A DNA stretch of 64,000 bases from Ignavibacteriota bacterium (GTDB lineage Bacteria; Bacteroidota; Ignavibacteria; Ignavibacteriales; Melioribacteraceae): assembly GCA_013112585.1 (NCBI GenBank), contig JABFGH010000004.1:186001-250000 (forward strand), written 5' to 3'. Positions 8,429 through 17,957 of this stretch are shown here, one piece after another. Made by a program: the position numbers and the translations under genes. Every line of letters begins with the position of its first letter. The first letter of the stretch is position 1. Under the pieces are notes generated by a model, which saw only the letters and a program-made list of their open reading frames with translations, searched no databases and was not told where the DNA came from.

Positions 8429-9001
8429 TTATTTTTCAGTTGGAAGTATAACATTATCAACTACGTTAATTATCCCGTTAGAAGTTTGGATTGTTCCTAA
8501 AACTTTAGCGCCTCCAACAGTTACATCTTTTCCTTCAACAACAACCTCTAAATATTCACCGGCTGCCGTGTAAATTTTCCTACCTTTTTTAGATTCTTTT
8601 TTCAAAGACTCAATATTAAATGAACCCGGTGCAGCGTGGTTTGTTAAAATAAATGCCAGCTTTTCTTTATTCTCCGGTTCAAGCAGCGATGCAACTGTTC
8701 CTTCCGGAAGTGCGTCAAATGCTGCATTGGTAGGGGCAAACACTGTTAGGGGTCCTGCATTAACAAGTACATGTTCAATTTCGGCGGCTTCAACTGCTGC
8801 AACTAATGTTGTATGGTCGTCAGATCCCATTGCAACCTGAAGAATGTTTTTTGCCGAAACATTATCAACAACTGATGCCTGACCTTTGGGTGTGTTATCT
8901 TCTAAGTTATTAGAGCTATTTGAAGGTTGTTCTTCGCCTCCGCTATTGCATGCAAATAAAAATAAACATGCAGTAAAAATAATAATCATCTTTCTTATCA
9001 T
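8429..9001 (-). CDS. Fasciclin (FAS1) domain lipoprotein
   Basis: A 190-residue lipoprotein: signal with lipobox LFACN (Cys near residue 18), a low-complexity Ser/Asn/Gly linker, then one FAS1 domain with the H1 box (VFAPTNAAFDALPEG) and H2-like segment (IIVNDVV-like NGIINVVDNVI). FAS1 domains mediate adhesion or protein contact. It is the first gene of the nos run, 45 bases upstream of nosZ, which suggests co-transcription. Why an adhesion-type domain is tied to N2O respiration is unknown; it could anchor or shield NosZ, but that is a guess. Confidence 0.88.
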   Translation of the reverse strand: MIRKMIIIFTACLFLFACNSGGEEQPSNSSNNLEDNTPKGQASVVDNVSAKNILQVAMGSDDHTTLVAAVEAAEIEHVLVNAGPLTVFAPTNAAFDALPEGTVASLLEPENKEKLAFILTNHAAPGSFNIESLKKESKKGRKIYTAAGEYLEVVVEGKDVTVGGAKVLGTIQTSNGIINVVDNVILPTEK

Positions 9002-9405
9002 CTCTCTCCCTTATGATAGTTAGTTGTTAGATTATTTATTTACAATGGATTTTTAATAATGAAAAGAACTTTGTTTGTAAGAATACGAGTTATTTTTCGT
9101 TAATTCAAATTATTGTAAATATAGCATATCAAAAATAAGAATTATTATTCTGAAATAAACTAAAAAAAACATAAGAAATAAAAAATATTTAACTTTATTC
9201 TCCTATCAAGTGATTTTAAAAAAGCGGAATATTGGCTAAAAACGACTAAAAACAAACGATAATCATTTTTTAAAAATATTGGATAAAAAAATTAAAAGAA
9301 TATAAATAATCTTATTTAAGAAAAAAATTGATTGAGTTTTGGGGGTAAGCGGAGTAAAAGAAGGGCAAACAATTTTATTAAAACTGTTTGCCCATTAATA
9401 AAAAA
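9002..9405. other. Intergenic region upstream of nos genes
   Basis: This 404-base, very AT-rich stretch must carry the promoter for the minus-strand FAS1-nosZ transcript. I looked for FNR/CRP-type palindromes (TTGAT-N4-ATCAA) and found none convincing. Its only clear structure is the ccoP terminator at 9363-9393. Confidence 0.5.
9363..9393 (-). terminator. Terminator of the cco operon after ccoP
   Basis: A perfect 9-bp stem (GGGCAAACA with TGTTTGCCC) with a 13-base loop sits 12 bases past the ccoP stop. On the minus strand a short T-rich tail follows. It marks the end of the ccoNOQP transcript and separates it from nos. Confidence 0.75.
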
Positions 9406-10605
9406 TTATTCTTGATTTGTTTCGGTTCTAAAATACTCTAAAATTGCCCGTGTTTCTTCTTGCGATAAATTCTGATTAGCCATAGGAGAAATATATTCCA
9501 TCAGCAGTTCGCGTGCTGCTTTATTTTCCTGAACCATTCTATCGGGTACAAGAATCATATTCATTATCCACTCGGGCGAACGTCGTTCAGTTATGCCGCG
9601 AAGAGCGGGTCCGATAAATCGTTTATCCATCTTATGACATGCCGAGCATTTTAATTCAAATATATCTTTACCTTTTGCTGCAATTTGCGGGTCAATTTCA
9701 CCCAGAGTAACTTCCGTAATAGGACCAACGCCCTTATCTTTCATAGCGGGGTTAACGGCTGCTCCATCGGCTTCTTCATCCGAAGCAGTCCACAATTCGC
9801 CTTCGGGGTCTTTAGGTGCTGCGGGTGTAGTACCTTCCATTGTAAGTATGTAACTTCCAACTTCCTGCATTTCAGTCGGGCTTAATTGTGACTGCCAGCT
9901 TATCATACCTTTTTGAGGAACACCATATTTAATTACTTTGAAAACGTTTTTAATACCACCGCCGTGCACCCAGTACTCGTCAGTTAAATTAGGACCTACA
10001 AGCCCGCCTCCATCGGCGGCATGGCATGCAGCACAATGTTTTAGGTATATTGTTTCGCCATTGGATAGAGCGGAAGGATCGGAAACTCTTGTTACTGATT
10101 CCTCATCGAGCAAAGCCCCGCTTCGTGCTAACAATTGCTGCTGTTCCTTTGCAGCCTGCATTTCTGCCAGGTACTCTTCTTCCTGAATATTTCCGCTGCC
10201 TATTACATGATAGTTGACTAGATAAATTATGCTGAATAGTATTGTGCCATAGAAGAGAAAATTAAACCATGGCGGAATTTTATTATCTAATTCTTTAATT
10301 CCATCGTAATCGTGATCCATTAATATTTCATGTTCTTGCGATATAGGTGTTGATTTTGTAATCCATTTAAATACCGACTTAAAAGGACCGAGCAGTAATT
10401 CACCTTGTGCATCATTTTTTTCTGCATACACTAAAACTAACCACATTAAAAATGCGATGGTAAATGCAGTGATTGCAACCATTACCTTCAACACTGTTTC
10501 CATATTTGTGCCTTCACCGGTTTCAGCAAATAGGGGTGAAGTGAACGAGAATAGGAAAAGTATTGAAAAAAGTATATTCAATAGTTTATTGGATTTCATT
10601 TTCAT
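9406..10605 (-). CDS. ccoP: cbb3 oxidase diheme cytochrome c subunit CcoP
   Basis: About 399 residues. A hydrophobic N-terminal segment (possibly a signal sequence ending at FAETG) is followed by two membrane helices near 35-55 and 115-135 and then two cytochrome c domains with CAACH and CSACH, the CcoP arrangement that feeds electrons to CcoO and CcoN. Longer than many CcoP proteins because of the extra N-terminal helix. The frame stays open to 10635, but the ATG codons at 10605 or 10599 lie at the end of ccoQ with an AGAGA stretch upstream, so the shorter start is preferred. A terminator follows. Confidence 0.93.
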   Translation of the reverse strand: MKMKSNKLLNILFSILFLFSFTSPLFAETGEGTNMETVLKVMVAITAFTIAFLMWLVLVYAEKNDAQGELLLGPFKSVFKWITKSTPISQEHEILMDHDYDGIKELDNKIPPWFNFLFYGTILFSIIYLVNYHVIGSGNIQEEEYLAEMQAAKEQQQLLARSGALLDEESVTRVSDPSALSNGETIYLKHCAACHAADGGGLVGPNLTDEYWVHGGGIKNVFKVIKYGVPQKGMISWQSQLSPTEMQEVGSYILTMEGTTPAAPKDPEGELWTASDEEADGAAVNPAMKDKGVGPITEVTLGEIDPQIAAKGKDIFELKCSACHKMDKRFIGPALRGITERRSPEWIMNMILVPDRMVQENKAARELLMEYISPMANQNLSQEETRAILEYFRTETNQE

Positions 10606-10789
10606 TCTCTGTATTTGTTGATTCTTCATTATCATTTTCTAGCGGAATGTTTTCCATTTTTTTTATGTATTTCTTATCAGCCTTAAATGCCCAGATAACT
10701 ATACCGATAAAGATCAGAAAAAAAAGTATTAACCCGATTATCGGAAAAATTGAAACACCGTCAATGGTTTCTAAATTATCTGAAAACAT
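10586..10789 (-). CDS. ccoQ: cbb3 oxidase small subunit CcoQ
   Basis: A 67-residue protein with one membrane helix (about 13-34) and a charged, acidic cytoplasmic tail ending ENENEIQ. Position between ccoNO and ccoP and topology identify it as CcoQ/FixQ, which stabilises the assembled oxidase. It starts nine bases after the ccoNO stop with GGAA before the ATG, and its end overlaps the start of ccoP. Confidence 0.85.
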   Translation of the reverse strand: MFSDNLETIDGVSIFPIIGLILFFLIFIGIVIWAFKADKKYIKKMENIPLENDNEESTNTENENEIQ

Positions 10790-10798
10790 AATATTCCA

Positions 10799-12925
10799 TT
10801 ACTCCTGTTCTGTATCGTTAACTTTAATATCTGTACCCAATCTCTGCAGATATGCAATTAATGCAATTATCTCTTTGGAAGGATCGGCAGGGGCACCGTT
10901 TTCAATTAAGTCCATAGCAATTTTTTGTGCTTGAGTACTTAACTCGCCAATTGCATAATCTTCCAATCCTTCATCGTATGGTACACCAAGCGACCGCATA
11001 GCAGAAATTTTAGCCGGTGTAGATTCAACATCCAAATCTTGTGTAAGCAGCCAAGGATAAGGCGGCATTAAAGAGCCTGGCGACATTGATCTTGGATTTT
11101 CCATGTGCATGAAGTGCCATAAGTTTGAATACTTGCCTCCGATTCTATGAAGATCGGGTCCGGTTCGTTTGGAACCCCATAAGAATGGATGATCATAAAC
11201 ATACTCGCCGGCTTTTGAGTATTCGCCATATCTCTCTGTTTCCGAGCGGAACGGACGAACCATTTGTGAATGACATGATACACATCCTTCGCGGATATAA
11301 ATGTCGCGTCCCTGAAGCTCAAGAGGGGAGTAAGGCTTTACACTTGATATTGTCGGTATATTCGATTCAACTAAAAATGTTGGAACTAATTCAACTACGC
11401 TTCCGATTAAAATTACACCGGTTGCAATAATTGCAAACACAACAGGTTTCTTTTCTAACCATCGGTGAATCATTCCTCTTGCCGGTTTTTCTTTAACCAT
11501 TACTAGTGCAGGTGCTTCGGTTTCTTCATTTGCAATAAAACTTCCCTGCTTAACAGTTTTAAATAAATTGTAAGTCATTACAAACATTCCCGTAAAATAA
11601 AGTAAACCGCCGATTGATCGGAGAATATACATAGGAACTATCTGCAATACGGTTTCTAAAAAGTTAGGGTATTGTAATAATCCAAGCGGAGTAAACTCTT
11701 TCCACATTAGGGATTGTGTTAAACCAGCCCAGTAAAGAGGAATTGCATAAAGCACGATACCCAAAGTACCGATCCAAAAATGTGCATTAGCTAATTTTTT
11801 AGAATAGAGTTTTGTATTGAACATTCTTGGAAGCATCCAATAAAGCATACCGAATGTTAAAAATCCATTCCATCCTAATGCCCCAATGTGTACGTGAGCA
11901 ATTATCCAATCTGTAAAGTGGGTAACTGCATTCAAACTTTTTAACGAAAGCATTGGTCCTTCAAATGTTGCCATACCGTATGAAGTTACAGCAACAACCA
12001 TAAATTTAAGAATAGGATCATCGCGTACTCTATCCCAAGCACCGCGCAATGTTAATAATCCATTAAGCATACCGCCCCAGGAAGGAGCAATAAGCATAAT
12101 TGAAAAAACTGTGCCTAATGATTGAGCCCAATCCGGCAGTGCGGAATAAAGCAAGTGGTGAGGACCAGCCCAAATATATAAGAAAATTAGTGCCCAAAAG
12201 TGAAGTATTGAAAGCCGGTATGAATAGATTGGGCGATTAGCGGCTTTGGGTAAATAGTAATACATCAATCCTAAATAAGGGGTTGTTAAAAAGAATGCAA
12301 CCGCGTTATGACCATACCACCATTGCACTAAGGCATCTTGAACCCCAGCGTAAACAGGGTAGCTTTTTAGCAAACCAACCGGAATTTCAATAGAATTAAC
12401 TATGTGAAGAACAGCAACCGTAACAAAAGTTGCGATGTAAAACCAAACTGCAACGTAAATATGTTTTTCGCGGCGTTTAACAATTGTTGCCATCATGTTG
12501 TAACCAAAAATTACCCAAACAACTGCAATCATTATGTCAATAGGCCATTCAAGTTCAGCATATTCTTTTGAGGTTGTAAAACCCATAACTAAGGTTATAG
12601 CGGCAAAAACAATTATTAACTGCCAACCCCAAAAGTGCAGTTTACCAAGCAGGTCACTGTACATACGTGCTTTACAAACTCGCTGCAATGAATAATAAAC
12701 TCCGGCAAAAATTGCATTACCAACAAATGCAAAAATTACTGCGTTGGTATGCAAAGGACGCAGCCTGCCGAATGTTGTGTACTGAAGACTAAAATTGAGT
12801 TCGGGAATATAAAGTTGAAGAGCAATCCATAGTCCAACAAGCATACCAACAATACCCCAAAAAACAGTTGCAAAGGTAAACAGTTTTACTATTTGATTGT
12901 CATAACTGAATTTTTCAACATTCAT
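10799..12925 (-). CDS. ccoNO: Fused cbb3 oxidase subunits I and II (CcoN-CcoO)
   Basis: A 708-residue fusion. Residues 1 to about 470 form CcoN, the heme-copper catalytic subunit, with about 12 helices and histidine segments such as QWWYGHNAVAFF and HVHIGALGWNG. After a further helix (near 495-515) comes the CcoO cytochrome c domain with CVSCHSQMVRPF near residue 548. CcoN reduces O2 with high affinity and CcoO passes electrons in. CcoNO fusion is known in Bacteroidota. AGGAG lies eight bases before the ATG at 12925. Confidence 0.96.
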   Translation of the reverse strand: MNVEKFSYDNQIVKLFTFATVFWGIVGMLVGLWIALQLYIPELNFSLQYTTFGRLRPLHTNAVIFAFVGNAIFAGVYYSLQRVCKARMYSDLLGKLHFWGWQLIIVFAAITLVMGFTTSKEYAELEWPIDIMIAVVWVIFGYNMMATIVKRREKHIYVAVWFYIATFVTVAVLHIVNSIEIPVGLLKSYPVYAGVQDALVQWWYGHNAVAFFLTTPYLGLMYYYLPKAANRPIYSYRLSILHFWALIFLYIWAGPHHLLYSALPDWAQSLGTVFSIMLIAPSWGGMLNGLLTLRGAWDRVRDDPILKFMVVAVTSYGMATFEGPMLSLKSLNAVTHFTDWIIAHVHIGALGWNGFLTFGMLYWMLPRMFNTKLYSKKLANAHFWIGTLGIVLYAIPLYWAGLTQSLMWKEFTPLGLLQYPNFLETVLQIVPMYILRSIGGLLYFTGMFVMTYNLFKTVKQGSFIANEETEAPALVMVKEKPARGMIHRWLEKKPVVFAIIATGVILIGSVVELVPTFLVESNIPTISSVKPYSPLELQGRDIYIREGCVSCHSQMVRPFRSETERYGEYSKAGEYVYDHPFLWGSKRTGPDLHRIGGKYSNLWHFMHMENPRSMSPGSLMPPYPWLLTQDLDVESTPAKISAMRSLGVPYDEGLEDYAIGELSTQAQKIAMDLIENGAPADPSKEIIALIAYLQRLGTDIKVNDTEQE

Positions 12926-13030
12926 TTATACAACTCCTTAATTGAAAATAAATTTATGTGAATAAAGTTTTGAAAACAGCGTTAATGTTTTAATTTTTAA
13001 TCAGCTAATTTATAAAAAATATTGTAATTA

Positions 13031-13219
13031 TTATTTTTTTTCTTCCGAATTAATATCTTTTTCTGTTTCGTTATTTTTCTTTTTATCATCAAATAAAATT
13101 CTAACTGCGGGAGTATATTTATCATCATACTGCCCCGATTTTACAGCCCATAAAAATGCGGCTAAAAACCCGATTGCCACTAATAGACTTGCCGATATGA
13201 GCACAACAATTACCATCAT
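13031..13219 (-). CDS. ccoS: cbb3 oxidase maturation protein CcoS
   Basis: A 62-residue single-helix protein (helix about 3-26) with the FixS/CcoS pattern: short hydrophobic N-terminus, FLWAVKSGQYDD, then PAVRILFDDK and a lysine/glutamate tail. CcoS is needed to insert cofactors into CcoN. The ATG overlaps the ccoI stop by one base (TAATG), so it is co-translated with the copper pump. Confidence 0.92.
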   Translation of the reverse strand: MMVIVVLISASLLVAIGFLAAFLWAVKSGQYDDKYTPAVRILFDDKKKNNETEKDINSEEKK

Positions 13220-15633
13220 TATAATAATCCTTTCATTTTTGCAAATGCAGTTGTTGTAAATGATGTAAATACTACTACGGATATTGAACTTAAGGGCATA
13301 AGTATTGCAGCAATAAGCGGCGATAAGAGTCCCTGCACCGCAAAGAATAAGCCTACTAAATTATATAAGAATGAAATAATAAAACTTGCGATAATTATTT
13401 TTTTGCTGAGTTTTGCAAAAGAAATAAATGCGGGCAGCATATCAAATGAATTTGAATCGAGTATGCTGTCGCATGCAGGTGAGAAATTATTTACATTTTC
13501 CGAAATAGAAATTCCGACATCACTTTTAGCTAATGCGCCTGCATCATTTAAGCCGTCGCCAATCATTAGTGTGTTTTTGTTTTTAGATTGGAGCGTAGAG
13601 ATGTAATTTAATTTATCATGCGGTGATTGATTGAATTTCATCTCGGTTCTATCGGGAAAAATTTTCTTTAGTCGTTCTTTTTCGCTTGGGTTATCGCCCG
13701 ATAAAACAGATAAACTATATTTATTGCTAATATTTGCAAGTACTTGTTTTAATGATTTTCGGTATGAATTAAAAAACTTAAAGCAGCCGGTTACTCGTCC
13801 GTTTATTGAAACAAAAACTTGAGTTGTTATCCCGGTTGGATTTATTGGTGCATCGGGATTTATAAAACCCTCGGAGCCGAGTTTGATTAATTTATCATCA
13901 ATAAAAGCCTGCAATCCCTTGCCGGGTATTTCCATAAAGTCGGTTATTGACTTATCGGGAATAGCTTCTAAAAAATTAAATATTTTTCTGCTTAGTGGGT
14001 GACTGGAATTTTTAACAAGTGATTTGATTATACTCTTTTGTTCATCCGATAGATCTTCGCCTTCATACTTTATCTCTGCTTTGTCGGCATCTGTAATTGT
14101 TCCGGTTTTATCAAAAATTATTGTATCGATGTTTGCGAGGTTTTCAACTGCGGCGGCATTTTTAACGTAAAATTTATTTCGCCCAAAAATACGCATTGTG
14201 TTGCCGAGTGTAAAAGGTGTTGAAAGGGCAAGCGCACATGGGCATGCTATAATAAGTATTGCTGTTACTGCATTAAATGTAATTGCCGGATCGTTAAGAA
14301 GCCAATAAACAGCAGTTGCAGCGGCAATAGCTAATACAATAAAAGTAAAATATTTACTAACCATATTAGCTAATGAGGTTGTTCGGCTTTCTTTTTTATC
14401 CGTAAATACCTTGTCGTTCCAAAGCTCGGTTAAATAACTTTGCGAAACTTCTTTTACCGTTTCAAGTTCAATTAAGCCGCCTATTTGTTTGCCGCCGGCA
14501 TAAATTAAATCGCCATTTTTTCTTTCTACCGGAGCTGCTTCACCGGTTACAAAACTGTAATCGATATTTGCCGTACCTTTTATTAAAACTGAATCAGTTG
14601 GAATTAGTTCGTTGTTTTTAATTACTAATCTTTGTCCAACCCTTAATTTATCTAAGGGAATTGTTTTTTCGTTAGAATTTTTGGTTATCGTTACTGCAAT
14701 AGGAAAGTATGATTTGTAATTTCGTTCAAAGTTGAGTGTGTCGTAGGTTTTGTTTTGAAAAAGCCTGCCGATTAGAAGGAAAAAAACTAATCCTGCAAGT
14801 GAATCAAAATAGCCTACGCCTGTTTGAAGAATTACTTCAATCAAACTTCTGAAAAATAGTATGCTTATTCCAATTGCTATGGGTACATCAATATTTATAA
14901 ATTTTCTTTTAAGTCCCTTATATGCAGATGAAAAATATTCGCTGCTGCTGTAGAAAAAAACCGGCAGTGCAAGTAATAAATTTAGAAAACTGAAAATCTG
15001 TTTTATGTCATCCGTAACCTGATCAACGATAGATAAATATTCGGGAAAACTTAACAGCATAATGTTGCCGAAGCAAAATCCTGCAATACCAATCTTGTAG
15101 TAAAGTTTTTTTGTATGGTCTGAAGAAACCTCTTTCTCTTCGGCTTCCAAATTTAACGAAGGTTCGTAGCCGATAGAATCAAGCAGTTCGACAACCTTAC
15201 TGAGCAGAATTTTATCCGGTGCATATTTTATTGAGACTTTCTTTTTTAAGAAGTCAGCTTTTGATTCTATTATTCCGGGATTAAATTTATATAAATTTTC
15301 AAGTATCCAAATACATGAACTGCAGTGCATTTGAGGAATAAAAAAAGTGATGGTTGTAATTGTGCCGTCGGTAAAGTCAATTAATTTTTCTTGCAGCTCA
15401 GGGTCATCGAGATATGAATAGTTTCTAACCGGTTCCGATTTTTTTAATCCCGGTGTTTCTTCATAAGCGTAATAATCGCACAAGTCGTTGGACTTAAGCA
15501 TTTCATAAACAGTTTTACAGCCGTTGCAGCAAAAAACATTATCGTTCAACTTGTAAGTATCATCGGGGCACTCTTCACCGCAATGATAACAAATTAATTT
15601 CGAGTCAACTATATGGGATATTTCTTCAGGCAA
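13219..15633 (-). CDS. ccoI: Copper-exporting P1B ATPase CcoI (FixI)
   Basis: An 804-residue P-type ATPase that exports Cu for the cbb3 oxidase. N-terminal Cys cluster CYHCGEEC...CCNGC (about 15-39), an HMA domain with MHCSSC near 103, eight membrane helices, the CPCALALSTP ion site near 464, phosphorylation motif DKTGT near 508, and the hinge GDGLNDAGAL near 691. The start is TTG; no upstream ATG is available in frame. It is first in the cco operon and overlaps ccoS. Copper selectivity is inferred from the CPC motif and neighbours. Confidence 0.96.
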   Translation of the reverse strand: MPEEISHIVDSKLICYHCGEECPDDTYKLNDNVFCCNGCKTVYEMLKSNDLCDYYAYEETPGLKKSEPVRNYSYLDDPELQEKLIDFTDGTITTITFFIPQMHCSSCIWILENLYKFNPGIIESKADFLKKKVSIKYAPDKILLSKVVELLDSIGYEPSLNLEAEEKEVSSDHTKKLYYKIGIAGFCFGNIMLLSFPEYLSIVDQVTDDIKQIFSFLNLLLALPVFFYSSSEYFSSAYKGLKRKFINIDVPIAIGISILFFRSLIEVILQTGVGYFDSLAGLVFFLLIGRLFQNKTYDTLNFERNYKSYFPIAVTITKNSNEKTIPLDKLRVGQRLVIKNNELIPTDSVLIKGTANIDYSFVTGEAAPVERKNGDLIYAGGKQIGGLIELETVKEVSQSYLTELWNDKVFTDKKESRTTSLANMVSKYFTFIVLAIAAATAVYWLLNDPAITFNAVTAILIIACPCALALSTPFTLGNTMRIFGRNKFYVKNAAAVENLANIDTIIFDKTGTITDADKAEIKYEGEDLSDEQKSIIKSLVKNSSHPLSRKIFNFLEAIPDKSITDFMEIPGKGLQAFIDDKLIKLGSEGFINPDAPINPTGITTQVFVSINGRVTGCFKFFNSYRKSLKQVLANISNKYSLSVLSGDNPSEKERLKKIFPDRTEMKFNQSPHDKLNYISTLQSKNKNTLMIGDGLNDAGALAKSDVGISISENVNNFSPACDSILDSNSFDMLPAFISFAKLSKKIIIASFIISFLYNLVGLFFAVQGLLSPLIAAILMPLSSISVVVFTSFTTTAFAKMKGLL

Positions 15634-15989
15634 AAAGCAATCAATTGTAAATAGGATAAATATTTGTCGGATAAAATATAAAAAACTTTATAGAAAGTCC
15701 TTTTTTGAAGAATTAAATTGCCGTTAAATTTAAGTCAATTGATAATTACTAATAACAATTTGATATAGAATTGTAAAGATGAAAAGAATTACAGCAGCGA
15801 TAAATAAATTTCCAATAAAATTTTAAAAACTATGTTTTTTTCACATTCTTATTTAACTTTGGTGTGTATTGAACTGTTATTAAACTGTTATTAAATATTA
15901 ATCTAAAATTAAATAATTGTTAAGGTTTTAAAAGCCGTCTTCTAACAAAAAATTATTCTATAACAATATTTATTTCAATTGCTCAGCCA
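15634..15989. other. Divergent promoter region between ccoI and Na/Pi symporter
   Basis: A 356-base AT-rich gap between divergently transcribed genes. Its clear element is the Pho box at 15874-15895 facing the symporter. I see no convincing FNR site on the ccoI side. Confidence 0.6.
15874..15895 (+). promoter_or_regulatory. Pho box (two 11-bp direct repeats)
   Basis: Two exact tandem copies of the 11-mer CTGTTATTAAA. This matches the PhoB-box layout of CTGTCAT-type 7-mers at 11-bp spacing with one base change (CTGTTAT). It lies 95 bases before the start of a phosphate symporter, which makes PhoB control a well-supported inference. Confidence 0.8.
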
Positions 15990-17111
15990 ATGAATTCAAT
16001 TCAAAATTATTTAAAAGAACACCCCAATATAATTGCAGTAATCAAATTAATCTTTTTTCTCTATTTATTTTTATTCAGTCTTCAATTAATGGGTGATGCG
16101 CTAAAGCTTTTCGGCAAGGACTTTTCAGAAACATTAATATCTACTACTTCAAATCCATTTGTCGGGTTATTTATCGGTATACTTGCCACATCAATTGTTC
16201 AAAGTTCATCATCAACAACTTCAATTGTGGTGGGGCTGGTTGCAGGCGGTGCAATTGGTATCGATTCTGCAATTCCAATTGTAATGGGTGCGAATATTGG
16301 AACATCAATCACAAACATACTTGCATCACTGCCGCAGATAAATAGAAGCAATGAGTTTCGTAAAGCATTTGCAGCTGCTGTTGTACACGACTTTTTCAAT
16401 TTTTTATCGGTATTACTTTTGTTTCCAATTCAGCTTGCAACAAACTTTTTAGGAATATTAGCTTCAAAGATGACGAATGTTTTTGAAGGAATCGGGGGAT
16501 TATCATTTTTAAGTCCAGTAAAGGCGTTAACAAAACCGGTATCAGAATTTATGGTAGAAAAATCTCTAACCATTTTACCTAATGAAGACTTTGCCGGCTG
16601 GGTTCTTTTAATTATTGCAATTATTTTTCTGTTCCTCGCACTAAAGTATATGGTATCAGCATTAAAAGTTTTAGTTGTAAGTAAAGCAAAAGATTGGTTT
16701 AATAAATATCTGTTTAAAAATCCGCTTCGTGCGTTTGTGGTCGGTATTATTTTAACCGTAATGGTTCAAAGCAGTTCTATAACAACATCGCTGATGGTTC
16801 CGTTAGCGGGTGCTGGGCTGCTTACATTACGACAAGTATTTCCTTATACAATTGGGGCAAATTTAGGAACAACAATAACAGCCATTCTTGCCGCACTTAT
16901 TACAAATCAGCCGGCGGCTGTGGTTGTGGCTTTTTCACATCTGCTGTTTAATTTATGCGGTACGCTCGTTTGGTGGCCCCTTGGCAGTGTACCAATAACT
17001 ATGGCTGAAAAGTTTGCCGAATACTCTACCAGGAGTAAATTTATTCCGGTTGCATTTGTTTTAACAATATTTTTTATTATTCCAATTTTAGTAATATTAA
17101 TTTCCAATTGA
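15990..17111 (+). CDS. Na+/phosphate symporter (NptA/SLC34-like)
   Basis: A 373-residue membrane protein with the inverted-repeat signature of the Na/Pi cotransporter family: QSSSSTTSIVVGL in the first half (about residue 71) and QSSSITTSLMVPL in the second (about 258), each followed by GANIGTSIT or GANLGTTIT. It imports phosphate with sodium. It sits behind a Pho box and seven bases before a PhoU-like gene, so it is probably induced under phosphate limitation. No ribosome site is obvious and the start is the first ATG. Confidence 0.93.
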   Translation: MNSIQNYLKEHPNIIAVIKLIFFLYLFLFSLQLMGDALKLFGKDFSETLISTTSNPFVGLFIGILATSIVQSSSSTTSIVVGLVAGGAIGIDSAIPIVMGANIGTSITNILASLPQINRSNEFRKAFAAAVVHDFFNFLSVLLLFPIQLATNFLGILASKMTNVFEGIGGLSFLSPVKALTKPVSEFMVEKSLTILPNEDFAGWVLLIIAIIFLFLALKYMVSALKVLVVSKAKDWFNKYLFKNPLRAFVVGIILTVMVQSSSITTSLMVPLAGAGLLTLRQVFPYTIGANLGTTITAILAALITNQPAAVVVAFSHLLFNLCGTLVWWPLGSVPITMAEKFAEYSTRSKFIPVAFVLTIFFIIPILVILISN

Positions 17112-17118
17112 GGTAGTT

Positions 17119-17799
17119 ATGATTAAAGAAATTTTAGCTGTGTTTAGAAGTGATAGTATGATGGATCGTGCTTATAATAGATCTTATGACATGATTTACT
17201 TAACGCAGGAAATGTTTAAAACTGCAAAAGATGTACTGCGGTACAGCGAACACAGCAATACAAATATTGATGTTAATGATCAGGATATTGAAGTAAATAA
17301 ATATCAGCGGGAAGTAAGGAAAGATGTACTTAAACACTTAGCTCTTGAAGGAACTGACAACTTATCTTCCGGTTTGGTTTTAGTAACGCTGGTTATTGAC
17401 CTTGAAAGAATAGGTGATTACACTAAAAATATTGTAGAAATTGCCGAGAACCATCCGGAAAAACTATTTGCAGGAAAATTTGAACAAGAGGTTGTTAAAA
17501 TTGAAAAAGCAATTGAAATCAATTTTCAAAAAACTATTGAGTGTTTTAAAAATGCCGATGAAGAAGCTGCAGGATATTTAGTAAAAGAATATAAATGGAT
17601 CAGCAGAACGATTGACGAGATTTTAATGTCGTTAGTTAGGGGAGAGGAGAAAACACTTGCTACCGGATGCACAGTAGCATTGGCGCTTTACATAAGGGCA
17701 TTGAAAAGAATTAATTCACATTTACGTAATATTGCTTCAAGTGTCGTCAACCCTTTCCATCGAATAGGATATAAACCGAAAAAGAATAAAGACAAATAG
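17119..17799 (+). CDS. PhoU-like domain protein
   Basis: A 226-residue, all-helical cytoplasmic protein with the PhoU metal-binding pattern: EVNKYQREVRKDV near residue 58 and LERIGDYTKNI near 96, and a second half with LKRINSHLRNIASSV. PhoU proteins control phosphate uptake through PhoR or, as here, through an adjacent Na/Pi symporter. It shares an operon with the symporter behind the Pho box. Confidence 0.85.
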   Translation: MIKEILAVFRSDSMMDRAYNRSYDMIYLTQEMFKTAKDVLRYSEHSNTNIDVNDQDIEVNKYQREVRKDVLKHLALEGTDNLSSGLVLVTLVIDLERIGDYTKNIVEIAENHPEKLFAGKFEQEVVKIEKAIEINFQKTIECFKNADEEAAGYLVKEYKWISRTIDEILMSLVRGEEKTLATGCTVALALYIRALKRINSHLRNIASSVVNPFHRIGYKPKKNKDK

Positions 17800-17957
17800 A
17801 GCTATCAATAGATATTCATGCCGCAAGTTATAAGGATAAGATATCCAAATAATTTGCTTCGATAAATCGTTATTTTTTTTCTTTATTAAATTGATTTTAA
17901 CTTAAAAATATTTAATATAGTAAAAGACTTTTCCTCAACCCACAATTTGGAGGAATC

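Noticed and set aside
9002-9405. FNR or Dnr box ahead of nosZ
   Set aside because: No TTGAT-N4-ATCAA palindrome is present; ATCAAGTGAT near 9205 is in the wrong arrangement.
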